Positions 8,517 through 15,429 of a stretch of DNA of 34,926 nt are shown one piece after another. Both the position numbers and the translations under genes were made by a program. The stretch's first letter is position 1. The number at the start of each line of letters is the position of its first letter. The notes under the pieces were generated by a model. The model saw only the letters and a list, made by a program, of their open reading frames with translations, searched no databases and was not told the origin of the DNA. The stretch is from the NCBI GenBank assembly GCA_025357895.1, contig JANYLL010000296.1, forward strand, positions 1 to 34,926, read 5' to 3'. The stretch is from Ignavibacteriota bacterium (GTDB lineage: Bacteria > Bacteroidota > Ignavibacteria > Palsa-1295).

Positions 8517-9520
8517 GCGAAGATCTCCTGTTTTACGGTTGTGGTAATGAAAGGACGAATAAGCTTTGCAAGTTTATCTTGTGCTACAAGAAACGAATCA
8601 TGCCCGAATGGCACATCAAACGATTTATATTTTGCATTCGAAACTCTGCTTGCAGTTTCTTTGATTTCATTTTCCGAATAAAGAATATCGGATGTAGTGC
8701 CGATAAAAAGTGCTTCAGCTTCTATGTTTCCAATGGAATCAGAAATATCATAAAGCTCCATCGCTTTTGTAAGTGTTAGATATGAATGTGGCGAAAATCT
8801 TTTAACGATCTTTTCTCCCTGATGTACAAGATAACTTTCAATTTCAAAAACATCTCCATTCTTGTCACGTCCAAAACGCCCGTCGAATTCTATGCTTGAT
8901 CGGTAAGATGTCATTGCGATCTGACGTGCAAGCTGCATTCCGCGCTTATATCCATCTTCGCCAAATTCGCTTCCGAACGTTTCAATAATTTTGCGTATCA
9001 CAGAACTAAATGCAATGCGCCAAGCAGAATGCGAAATCCCGACTGCAAGGGGAATAATTTTTTCAAAAAGGCTAGGCGCAATCGTAGCAAGTTCAAGCAA
9101 TACCATTCCGCCCATTGAGCCGCCAATTCCGAGTGAGACTTTTTCGATTCCAAGGGATTGGAGAATTGCGAGATGCTGCCTTGCAATATCGCCGATAGCA
9201 ATTACCGGAAAATCTGCATGGTACGGTTTTCCTGTCTTAGGATTTATTGATTCAGGACCGGTTGATCCATAGCAGCTTCCTAGAAAATTTGCACAAATTA
9301 TAAAATATTTTTTTGGATCGATGATCTTTCCTTCGCCGATGATGCCATTCCACCAATCGCTGCAATCGGCATTCCCGGTTAGTGCATGAAATACCAAAAC
9401 TACGTTCGCCCCATTCGTCCTATAAGAGCCATAAGTCCTATAGGAGAAGTCAACTTCGGGTAAAACTTGTCGGTTTTCTAACGAGAAATTTTTTATTTTT
9501 AAAACATATTCTTCACTCAT
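8513..9520 (-). CDS. metX: Homoserine O-acetyltransferase
   Basis: Activates homoserine by acyl transfer from acetyl-CoA for methionine synthesis. It is an alpha/beta-hydrolase fold of the MetX family, with VLVFHALTGNADCSDWW near residues 41-57 and the nucleophile elbow GIGGSMGG (Ser135). The acid is Asp278 (FIGTTSDILYS) and the triad histidine is His307 (VPFGHDSF). The RYRSSIEFDGRFGR-type stretch (here MTSYRSSIEFDGRFGR, 203-218) is a family hallmark. The length (335 aa) is close to the norm. Some MetX homologues use succinyl-CoA, and that cannot be settled from what I can see. It overlaps hom and metB by 4 bases on each side. Confidence 0.95.
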   Translation of the reverse strand: MSEEYVLKIKNFSLENRQVLPEVDFSYRTYGSYRTNGANVVLVFHALTGNADCSDWWNGIIGEGKIIDPKKYFIICANFLGSCYGSTGPESINPKTGKPYHADFPVIAIGDIARQHLAILQSLGIEKVSLGIGGSMGGMVLLELATIAPSLFEKIIPLAVGISHSAWRIAFSSVIRKIIETFGSEFGEDGYKRGMQLARQIAMTSYRSSIEFDGRFGRDKNGDVFEIESYLVHQGEKIVKRFSPHSYLTLTKAMELYDISDSIGNIEAEALFIGTTSDILYSENEIKETASRVSNAKYKSFDVPFGHDSFLVAQDKLAKLIRPFITTTVKQEIFA

Positions 9521-10716
9521 GCAGCAACCTCCTCCTCTTTTAGAGAAAATTTAAATTGCTTATTATGTAGTGAAGAAAAATTAAGAGCTTCCTCAAGATC
9601 AGCTAGAAGATCATCAATATGCTCGATGCCGATGGAGATGCGGAGGATGTCATCGGTAATCCCTGCTTTTTCGCGAAGCTCTGCGCCCATTGAGAAATGG
9701 CTCATCGTAGCGGGATGCTCAATAAGTGATTCAACTCCGCCGAGCGATTCGGCTAAAGCGAATATTTTTGTTGATCCGAGAGCATGTTTAACTTCTTTTT
9801 CAAATTTTCCGCGAACTCTGAATGAGATCACACCGCCAAACCCTGTTTGCAAGCGCTTTGCAAGCTCATGCGTGGGATGGCTTTCTAATCCTGGATAAAA
9901 TACTTCGGAAACATTCGTATGTGCTTGAAGAAATTCTGCAACAGCTTGTGCATTTGATTCATGCTGGCGCATTCTCACACCAAGCGTCTTAATTCCTCGC
10001 AGAACTAGCCAGCTATCGAAAACTCCCGTTGTCGTGCCGAGAGCATTTGCAAGATATTGAAATCTTTCACCAAGTTCTGTAGTCTTCGAAACAATTGCTC
10101 CCCCGCAAACATCGGAATGACCGTTTAGCCATTTCGTAGTCGAATGCACAATAACATCGGCTCCGAATTTGAACGGCTGAAAATTAAATGGAGAAAGAAA
10201 AGTATTATCAACGCAGACCAAAAGTTTTGAAGCATGAGCGATCTTCGAGAGGGCTTCAACATCAACGACATTCAGGAGGGGATTGCTTGGTGTTTCGATC
10301 CAGAGACATCGCGTATTGGCTTTGATCGCATCAAATAGAGAAATCGGATCGCTCAGATCAACGAATGAAACTTCAAGTTTTCGCTGATCTTTGAAAAGAT
10401 TGAGAAGCCTTGCAGTGCCGCCGTAACAATCATGCGTGCAAATTATATGTGCTCCGGCACCGAAATGAGCGAGGACTGTTGCGATAGCCGACATACCCGT
10501 TGAAACCGCTACAGCTCTTGCGCCGCCTTCGAGTTCTGCTATTACATTTTCTAATGTATTGCGTGTAGGATTTCCGCTGCGAGTATAATCATATCCGGTT
10601 GATTCGCCCGGAGAGCGGAAGCGAAAATTGGATGTTTGATAAAGCGGAGTTCCGATGCTGCCATACTGCGCATCGGTATGGGTTGTTGATTGAATGGCTT
10701 TTGTTTCGATATTCAT
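9517..10716 (-). CDS. metB: PLP-dependent cystathionine gamma-synthase / O-acetylhomoserine lyase family
   Basis: Cys/Met-metabolism PLP enzyme that joins acylhomoserine with cysteine (transsulfuration) or with a direct sulfur donor. Visible motifs are YDYTRSGNPTR (43-52), the AVAVSTGMSA PLP-phosphate loop, ETPSNPLLNVVD (141-152) and the PLP lysine in HSTTKWLNGH (Lys195). The C-terminal SLGGVESLIEHPATMSH is also present. The TGVFDSWLVLRGIKTLGVRM stretch resembles MetB, and the approximately 390-residue core fits gamma-synthase rather than the longer MetY. Gamma-lyase activity cannot be excluded. It is the first gene of the operon, preceded by a SAM-I riboswitch and terminator, so methionine-pathway control is direct. 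Confidence 0.92.
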   Translation of the reverse strand: MNIETKAIQSTTHTDAQYGSIGTPLYQTSNFRFRSPGESTGYDYTRSGNPTRNTLENVIAELEGGARAVAVSTGMSAIATVLAHFGAGAHIICTHDCYGGTARLLNLFKDQRKLEVSFVDLSDPISLFDAIKANTRCLWIETPSNPLLNVVDVEALSKIAHASKLLVCVDNTFLSPFNFQPFKFGADVIVHSTTKWLNGHSDVCGGAIVSKTTELGERFQYLANALGTTTGVFDSWLVLRGIKTLGVRMRQHESNAQAVAEFLQAHTNVSEVFYPGLESHPTHELAKRLQTGFGGVISFRVRGKFEKEVKHALGSTKIFALAESLGGVESLIEHPATMSHFSMGAELREKAGITDDILRISIGIEHIDDLLADLEEALNFSSLHNKQFKFSLKEEEVAA

Positions 10717-10779
10717 AGCTGTTCGAATGTATAAGTTAAATTTTTAACTCATCATGAACTGCCGTGAAAGATCTGAGGG

Positions 10780-10807
10780 GTAGAGACGCGATATATCGCG
10801 TCTCTAC
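10780..10807. repeat. Perfect 28-bp palindrome in met leader
   Basis: Half-site GTAGAGACGCGATA is followed at once by its exact reverse complement. It lies between the riboswitch terminator and the metB start codon, about 64 bases upstream of the ATG. It would form a very stable hairpin with no loop, or act as a symmetric protein site. The sequence looks like a short dispersed repeat unit, but only one copy is in this window. Confidence 0.85.
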
Positions 10808-10837
10808 GGAGCATATCCGGTAGGAATTCCTTTAAAA

Positions 10838-10870
10838 GGAAAAAACCTATCGGAAAGCGACCGATAGGCT
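10838..10870 (-). terminator. Intrinsic terminator of the met riboswitch expression platform
   Basis: On the minus strand the stem CCTATCGG...CCGATAGG has a 7-base loop and is followed by TTTTTT and CC. Its 3' arm (ATAGGTTTT) is also complementary to AAAACCTAT just downstream of the aptamer (complement of 10908-10916). This gives a plausible antiterminator of 9 base pairs when SAM is absent. Confidence 0.9.
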
Positions 10871-10924
10871 CCAACCTTAAAAACATGCGAGACGGAGAGT
10901 CTCTGCAATAGGTTTTCACTTCGG

Positions 10925-11050
10925 CTCATCTTTCCTAATGGAATCCTTACGGAACCCTTCGGCAGGATTTAGCACCTTGACTCAAAACCTTTCGATCTTG
11001 ACGGTTGCTACAGCTTCACAGGGCCTGTCCCTCAGCTGTTCTTGATGAGT
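10925..11050 (-). promoter_or_regulatory. SAM-I (S-box) riboswitch aptamer
   Basis: The minus-strand sequence matches the S-box consensus along its length. P1 is formed by CTCATC (11045-11050) and GATGAG (10925-10930). The conserved cores are CAAGAACAGCTGAGGGA, CAGGCCCTGTGAAGC, AGCAACC, then AAGGTGCTAAATCCTGCC and AGGAAAGATGAG. Kink-turn and core-joining motifs are present. It lies upstream of metB-metX-hom and is followed by an intrinsic terminator at 10838-10870, so high SAM should stop transcription before metB. A further small hairpin (10888-10906) lies between the aptamer and the terminator. Confidence 0.97.
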
Positions 11051-11107
11051 AACAGTAGAACAACCGTTGAGAAGGGATTTAAAGTTTCCGGTAAGTATTT
11101 GTTTAAA

Positions 11108-11257
11108 TGTCATTCCGAAGGAGCCGAAATTCGCTTTAGCGAATGAGCGACTGAGGAATCCCCTGAGGTTTAGAAAAAGAAACTTCTCGGTTATCCTCAG
11201 AGGATTCCTCACATCGTTTTTTTCGCTTCGCTCAAAAAATCTCCGTTCGAAATGACA
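11108..11257. repeat. TGTCATTC...GAATGACA-type palindromic element, copy A
   Basis: The ends read TGTCATTCCGAAGGAG and GTTCGAAATGACA, and an inner pair reads GAGGAATCCCCTGAGG / CCTCAGAGGATTCCTC. The element is a 150-bp imperfect inverted repeat capable of a long cruciform or hairpin. Copies B (13634-13731) and C (15297-15427) share the ends and the GAAGAATCCC/GGGATTCTTC inner motif. It encodes no protein. It lies upstream of the riboswitch promoter region on one side and a VOC gene on the other. Confidence 0.88.
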
Positions 11258-11374
11258 TTAGAGTTTGAATTCCACTCACCAAAAAAAATAATGATTCCGT
11301 AACATTTTTTTTGTCCGGAATGCTGTTGTTCATTCGTCTAATTCTTTTCATTAACACTTAATTTAAATACGATC

Positions 11375-11761
11375 ATGGATAAAAATTCGAATTCATTGAA
11401 CTGGTTTGAGATTCCGGCAACGGATATCTCTCGTGCACAGAAGTTTTACGAGACTGTTTTTGCAATTAATATGGAACCCCTGCCTGAAATGATGGGCATG
11501 AAAATGACCGGATTTCCAGCCGATATGGGTAACGGTAAAGCCGTTGGCGCCTTGGCGCAGAGTGAGCAGCATAAACCTGCAACAGATGGAGTGGTTATCT
11601 ACTTGAATGCCAATCCGAGCATTCAACCTGTCGTTGATCGCGTTGAATCCGCTGGCGGAAAAGTCGTCATGCCTGTTATGGATATCAGTCCGGAGATCGG
11701 CAAGATGGCGTTCATTATTGACACCGAAGGCAATAAGATCGGAATTCACGCGCAGAATTAA
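11375..11761 (+). CDS. VOC (glyoxalase/bleomycin-resistance fold) family protein
   Basis: A 128-residue protein with two beta-alpha-beta-beta-beta modules typical of vicinal oxygen chelate proteins: NWFEIPATDISRAQKFYETVF at the start, then VIYLNANPSIQPVVDRVESAGGKVVMPVMDI and a last strand with DTEGNKIGIHAQ. The final Glu ligand position of glyoxalase I is not clearly kept (IGIHAQN), and its family (PhnB/YdcJ-like VOC) is functionally diverse. The substrate cannot be inferred. It is a single gene, ended by a strong intrinsic terminator directly downstream. Confidence 0.85.
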   Translation: MDKNSNSLNWFEIPATDISRAQKFYETVFAINMEPLPEMMGMKMTGFPADMGNGKAVGALAQSEQHKPATDGVVIYLNANPSIQPVVDRVESAGGKVVMPVMDISPEIGKMAFIIDTEGNKIGIHAQN

Positions 11762-11786
11762 TAGAATATCTATTCAAATTCTTATT

Positions 11787-11815
11787 GAAGCCGGGATTTC
11801 CCGGCTTCTTTAATT
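11787..11815 (+). terminator. Intrinsic terminator after the VOC gene
   Basis: Perfect 10-bp stem GAAGCCGGGA / TCCCGGCTTC with a TT loop, followed by TTTAATTTT, 25 bases past the stop codon. Confidence 0.9.
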
Positions 11816-11998
11816 TTAAGATGGCATAAATCTTGTTCTCAATTCTCTCCGTGAATCTTTTTTCATACAGTGCCGTAACAAATAATACATGAAGCTTTGA
11901 GAATAATTTTATCGATCAGTAAGTAACTTGTGGAAATTGTAGCCGCATGAAGGTCATGGGACGCTGCAAGAAGATGCTGATCATATTCTCACAATGTC

Positions 11999-13615
11999 AT
12001 GAAAAACCCCAACCTCAGCAGCCGCACAACCTATTCCTATCAAGGCGCGATCAAAATAACTCATCTTCTTCTCTTCGCTATTGTTTCCTGTTACGGAACA
12101 GCTCGAGCCCAGAATGCGAAGCTCGACGAGATCAAAAAACTCATTGCCACTAACTACACTGATAATATCAATGACTCTGCGATCATGGCTGCTGCAATTC
12201 GCGGCATCATGCAATCGCTTGATCCATATTCGCAATACCTTTCACCGGAAGCGTACCAAAGAATGCAGGAGCGTTTCAATCCTGAATCATCAACCGGCAT
12301 TGGTATCACTATCACCTCATCACATGATACGATCACTGTATTTCAAGTGAAGGCATCATCACCTGCCGATAAAGTTGGAATGCTGCCCGGTGACCGGATA
12401 ATGAAGATCGGTAAAGAAAGTGCAATCGGCCTAACACGGGATGATGCACTCGGAAAACTCGCTGATCCTACTTTCGAAGGAAAAGTTGAAGTGACAGTTT
12501 TCCGTCCGAACGGAGAAAGGTTAATGCTTTTCACTATTACACCTCGCGAAATTCCTGCAGAGAAAAAGATCGTTTGGCAGATGCTTAATGATACGACAGG
12601 GTATATCCGCTTCAGTATTTTCAGCCAAAATATCGATGTCGATATTCATGCCGGAATTCTCTCGCTTCAAAAACAAGGGATGCATTCACTCGTTCTTGAT
12701 CTGCGTGATAACGGCGGTGGCTTAGTCAAAGAAGCAGCAGATATTGCAAGTGAATTCATTGGCGGCAATTCAAAACTTTTCACACTTCAGGGAAAAACTC
12801 CGGAGAGTAAGGAAAATTATTATGCCGGAGATAAAGCTCCGTTCGAAAAATTACCGCTTGTGCTGTTAGTAGATGACGGCACAGCAAGTGCCAGTGAACT
12901 CTTAGCCGGTGCACTTCAGGATCTCGACCGAGCATTCATTATTGGAACACAAACTTTTGGAAAGTCTCTGTCGCAAAGAACATTTCCACTAAGCACCGGA
13001 GGTGCATTAAAGCTCACATGTTTTCGTGCGTATTTGCCGAGCGGCAGACTTGTTCAACGGCGATATAATGGTTCATCATATCTGGCAGAGCGTTTTAATT
13101 TTGATAGTATCATGGATAATTATGACCATACCTGTGAAGCTCCTTCAGTCTCAAAGCAGTTTCGTCCGTTCCTGACTTTTTATGGAAGGAAAGTTTATGG
13201 CGGACAAGGTATTATTCCTGATTATATTATTCCGGAAGGAGTTTTGCATCCGAGCACACAAAGACTTTTTGATGAAAGAATATTTGTAGATCTGACAATG
13301 CAGTATCTTCCTTCCCATGCCGCAACTTTGCGGAATGACTTTACCGTCAATAATTTCATGGCAGATTTCCGCGCACCGAAATCCGTGATATCAGATCTGG
13401 AATCACTTGCTAAGCAATGGAAGATCGAAGTCGATCCGAAAGAGTTAGCACTCGATTGGGATAGGATCGAACATCAATTCGCTATACAACTTGCTTATCA
13501 GCTCTTCGGAGATGATGCCTGGCGTATGCCGGATCCCAAAAAAGATAAGGCACTCGCGCTTGCTTTAGGGCATCAGTCCCAAGCACGGAAGATGTCGGAA
13601 TTGGCTGATAAGTAA
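11999..13615 (+). CDS. S41 family C-terminal processing peptidase (CtpA/Prc-like)
   Basis: A periplasmic PDZ protease that trims C-termini of exported proteins. The N-terminal signal (HLLLFAIVSCYGTARAQ) may be cleaved after ARA or may be a lipobox (IVSC). The prodomain-like helix and QSLDPYSQYLSPEAY (72-86) are followed by a PDZ domain at about 100-180 (GIGITI, ASSPADKVGMLPGDRIMKIG). The S41 core has LVLDLRDNGGG at 231-241, the catalytic serine in DDGTASASELLAGAL (Ser297) and the lysine in GTQTFGKSLSQ (Lys322). The Ser/Lys dyad is intact. The C-terminal about 130 residues are an extension found in many Bacteroidota members. It is a single gene followed by a palindromic repeat. Confidence 0.94.
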   Translation: MKNPNLSSRTTYSYQGAIKITHLLLFAIVSCYGTARAQNAKLDEIKKLIATNYTDNINDSAIMAAAIRGIMQSLDPYSQYLSPEAYQRMQERFNPESSTGIGITITSSHDTITVFQVKASSPADKVGMLPGDRIMKIGKESAIGLTRDDALGKLADPTFEGKVEVTVFRPNGERLMLFTITPREIPAEKKIVWQMLNDTTGYIRFSIFSQNIDVDIHAGILSLQKQGMHSLVLDLRDNGGGLVKEAADIASEFIGGNSKLFTLQGKTPESKENYYAGDKAPFEKLPLVLLVDDGTASASELLAGALQDLDRAFIIGTQTFGKSLSQRTFPLSTGGALKLTCFRAYLPSGRLVQRRYNGSSYLAERFNFDSIMDNYDHTCEAPSVSKQFRPFLTFYGRKVYGGQGIIPDYIIPEGVLHPSTQRLFDERIFVDLTMQYLPSHAATLRNDFTVNNFMADFRAPKSVISDLESLAKQWKIEVDPKELALDWDRIEHQFAIQLAYQLFGDDAWRMPDPKKDKALALALGHQSQARKMSELADK

Positions 13616-13633
13616 TTTGAATATCTCTCAATT

Positions 13634-13731
13634 TGTCATTCTGAGCGACAGCGAAGAATCCCGTTAATAGAGGTAGCGCCTACAAACCATGACGGGATTC
13701 TTCACTCCGCTTCGCTGCACTCAGAATGACA
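13634..13731. repeat. TGTCATTCTGA palindromic element, copy B
   Basis: Ends TGTCATTCTGAGCG and CACTCAGAATGACA; inner arms GAAGAATCCCGT and ACGGGATTCTTC. The 98-bp imperfect inverted repeat matches copies at 11108 and 15297. It lies 18 bases after the S41 peptidase stop. Confidence 0.92.
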
Positions 13732-13791
13732 ATGGTTTAAGAGCTATACCTTTCCAAACCGCTTTCCAAACTACCTACCCCTTCCGCTTGT

Positions 13792-13799
13792 TATATTTG
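13792..13799 (+). promoter_or_regulatory. Bacteroidota-type -7 promoter box
   Basis: TATATTTG (consensus TAnnTTTG) lies 29 bases before the TTG start of the ferredoxin gene, within GTTATATTTGTA. The same 12-mer precedes the gene at 33231. A matching -33 element is not obvious here. Confidence 0.5.
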
Positions 13800-13827
13800 T
13801 ATTCTAAACTTTAGCATAATTAAGACA

Positions 13828-14520
13828 TTGTCACACGATAACAGCGGAAAATCGAGTCTTGAGCGTCATCAGGAGTCAATGAAGGCGGGCGGAGTCGCGC
13901 GCTGGTTCTTTGGTCCAAATGGCGGAACTGTGCCACCGACATACCAACCACCGGTACATCATGACCATGACGATCAGCAGGTCAGCGAAGCGTATGCGGC
14001 GTTCTTCAAGGATAATCCGGAGAAGACCGACGATGAATACCAGAAAATTCGCAAAGACCGCACCTTCAATGCCGATCTGAAAGATATTCCGATCCCTGAA
14101 GGGTATGCGCCGGTGACATTTGTCGAAGATGATGTTATTATCGTCGCGCCTATCGGCAGCAATGTTCGCCAGCTTGCGATGGATAACAATATTGAGATCT
14201 ATGGCGATGTCATGAAAATGCTCAATTGCCGAGGATTGGGATTATGCACTTCATGCCGTGTCTCAGCTGATCCGAACGATGCGCTTACTCCGCCGACAGC
14301 TATGGAGAAAGTCCATCTTATTCGCGATAATCCAAAATACCGTTTAAGCTGCCAGTGCGAAATAACAGGACCGGTGAAGATCAGTACAAAGCCTGCAAAA
14401 GATTACGGCAAAGTGATGAATAATTTCGTTCGCAATGCCTCGCTTTTGGGATTCTTCTCCGTAATTATGCTGGTGCTGCTTCTTGTCATCGGTTTTGACG
14501 TTGTCGGGAAGTGGTTTTAA
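13828..14520 (+). CDS. Membrane-anchored 2Fe-2S ferredoxin-domain protein
   Basis: 230 residues in three parts. An N-terminal hydrophilic segment (1-90) is rich in His and Asp (VHHDHDD) and contains FFGPNGGTVPP. A plant-type ferredoxin domain spans about 95-188, with the cluster cysteines C134, C140, C143 and C175 in MLNCRGLGLCTSCRV and YRLSCQCEI. The last part is a single C-terminal transmembrane helix (about 206-225). This suggests an electron carrier tethered to the inner membrane. The start is a TTG at 13828, placed about 30 bases after a promoter box. The first in-frame ATG is at 13879 and would remove 17 residues. No redox partner gene is adjacent, and the partner is unknown. A perfect terminator follows. 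Confidence 0.82.
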   Translation: MSHDNSGKSSLERHQESMKAGGVARWFFGPNGGTVPPTYQPPVHHDHDDQQVSEAYAAFFKDNPEKTDDEYQKIRKDRTFNADLKDIPIPEGYAPVTFVEDDVIIVAPIGSNVRQLAMDNNIEIYGDVMKMLNCRGLGLCTSCRVSADPNDALTPPTAMEKVHLIRDNPKYRLSCQCEITGPVKISTKPAKDYGKVMNNFVRNASLLGFFSVIMLVLLLVIGFDVVGKWF

Positions 14521-14544
14521 AGATTTAAATAATTGATCTTTATT

Positions 14545-14570
14545 AAAAAGGCGGTTATTACCGCCTTTTC
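14545..14570 (+). terminator. Intrinsic terminator after the ferredoxin gene
   Basis: Perfect inverted repeat AAAAGGCGGT / ACCGCCTTTT around a TATT loop, 25 bases past the stop codon. The A and T flanks make it potentially bidirectional. Confidence 0.88.
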
Positions 14571-14606
14571 AACTTTATAAGGGTAGAGAATGTTTACAGT
14601 TCCAAT

Positions 14607-14681
14607 GGTAGGCGCAGGGCTTTAGCCCGCGAGTCCGTTGCAAAATGGAATGTGTTCGCGAGCTAAAGCCCGGCGCCTACC
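14607..14681. repeat. GGTAGGCGC...GCGCCTACC inverted-repeat element
   Basis: The outer arms GGTAGGCGC and GCGCCTACC enclose GGGCTTTAGCCCGCGAG and CTCGCGAACA-type arms with one or two mismatches, in about 75 bp in total. It is a separate palindromic family from the others in the window and lies just upstream of tRNA-Arg. Confidence 0.85.
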
Positions 14682-14721
14682 GAACGCATTTTTTAAGCTT
14701 TAAAATTTAAGCTTGAATTCC

Positions 14722-14795
14722 GGTCTCGTAGTTCAGATGGATAGAACATCAGTTTCCTAAACTGAGTGTCACAGGTTCGAGTCCTGTCGAGACCA
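14722..14795 (+). tRNA. tRNA-Arg (anticodon CCT)
   Basis: A 74-nt cloverleaf. Acceptor arms GGTCTCG and CGAGACC pair fully, with discriminator A. The D stem is GTTC/GAAC. The anticodon stem TCAGT/ACTGA has loop TTCCTAA (anticodon CCT, reading AGG). The variable loop is GTGTC, and the T stem ACAGG/CCTGT has loop TTCGAGT. CCA is not encoded. Confidence 0.98.
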
Positions 14796-14810
14796 CGAAA
14801 AGAAAGCTTA

Positions 14811-14881
14811 CAGTAAACAGTTGACAGTCGACAGTGAATGCGTTGACTTATTTTTTTACTGTTAGCTGTAAACTGTTAACT
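14811..14881. repeat. CAGT-rich inverted repeat upstream of mce
   Basis: CAGTAAACAGTTGACAGTC on the left is partly complementary to AACAGTTTACAGCTAACAG read on the opposite strand at the right end. The arms are imperfect and built of repeated nACAGT units. It ends next to the mce start codon and may supply its leader. Confidence 0.55.
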
Positions 14882-14882
14882 T

Positions 14883-15284
14883 ATGCCTAAACGCATCTCA
14901 CATCTCGGCATTGCCGTGAAAGATCTTGCAGCTTCAGAGGCGCTTTTTAAAAAGCTGCTGGGTGATGAACACGTGCATCATGAAGTGGTCGAAGATCAAG
15001 GCGTCAGTATTGCCTCGTTTAAAATTGGTGAAAGCATAATAGAACTTACTGCTTCGACAAGAGAAGATTCTTCGATAGCAAAATTTATAGCCAAACGCGG
15101 TGAAGGAATTCATCATCTTGCTTTGGAAGTCGATGATGTTGCAAGTGAGCTTACAAGATTAAAAGCCGAAGGCATTCAGCTTATTGATGAAACTGCAAAA
15201 CCCGGAGCACATGAAATGCTGATCGCATTCTTGCATCCGAAGTCGACAAACGGAGTATTATTAGAACTTTGTCAAAAGAAATAA
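14883..15284 (+). CDS. mce: Methylmalonyl-CoA epimerase
   Basis: Interconverts (R)- and (S)-methylmalonyl-CoA, between propionyl-CoA carboxylation and the B12-dependent mutase. The 133-residue VOC protein has the epimerase signatures: SHLGIAVKDL (His metal ligand), HEVVEDQGV, EGIHHLALEVDD (second His) and FLHPKSTNGVLLELCQ with the terminal Glu ligand. The length is standard. Mutase and carboxylase genes are not nearby. The upstream gene is tRNA-Arg; a palindromic element begins 12 bases downstream. Confidence 0.94.
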   Translation: MPKRISHLGIAVKDLAASEALFKKLLGDEHVHHEVVEDQGVSIASFKIGESIIELTASTREDSSIAKFIAKRGEGIHHLALEVDDVASELTRLKAEGIQLIDETAKPGAHEMLIAFLHPKSTNGVLLELCQKK

Positions 15285-15296
15285 ATTTAATAAATA

Positions 15297-15427
15297 TGTC
15301 ATTCTGAACGTAGCGAAGCGAAGTGAAGAATCCCTTGAGGTTTGCTAAGAAGCTTCTCTGCATACTTCAAGGGATTCTTCACTCTGTCCCCATCACTTAC
15401 GTGATGTGGACTCCGTTCAGAATGACA
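15297..15427. repeat. TGTCATTCTGA palindromic element, copy C, abutting uvrC
   Basis: Ends TGTCATTCTGAACG and CGTTCAGAATGACA; inner arms GAAGAATCCCTTGAGG and TCAAGGGATTCTTC. The 131-bp imperfect inverted repeat matches copies A and B. Its right end stops 2 bases before the probable uvrC ATG (15430), so it forms the whole immediate leader of uvrC. Confidence 0.92.
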
Positions 15428-15429
15428 TC

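Noticed and set aside
10982-11255. Overlapping reading frames of 60-76 codons on both strands upstream of the VOC gene
   Set aside because: They lie within the SAM riboswitch and palindromic element A, have low-complexity translations, and no start signals.
11947-12235. Short reading frames overlapping the S41 peptidase start on both strands
   Set aside because: Shadow frames of a clear gene with signal peptide, PDZ and catalytic motifs.
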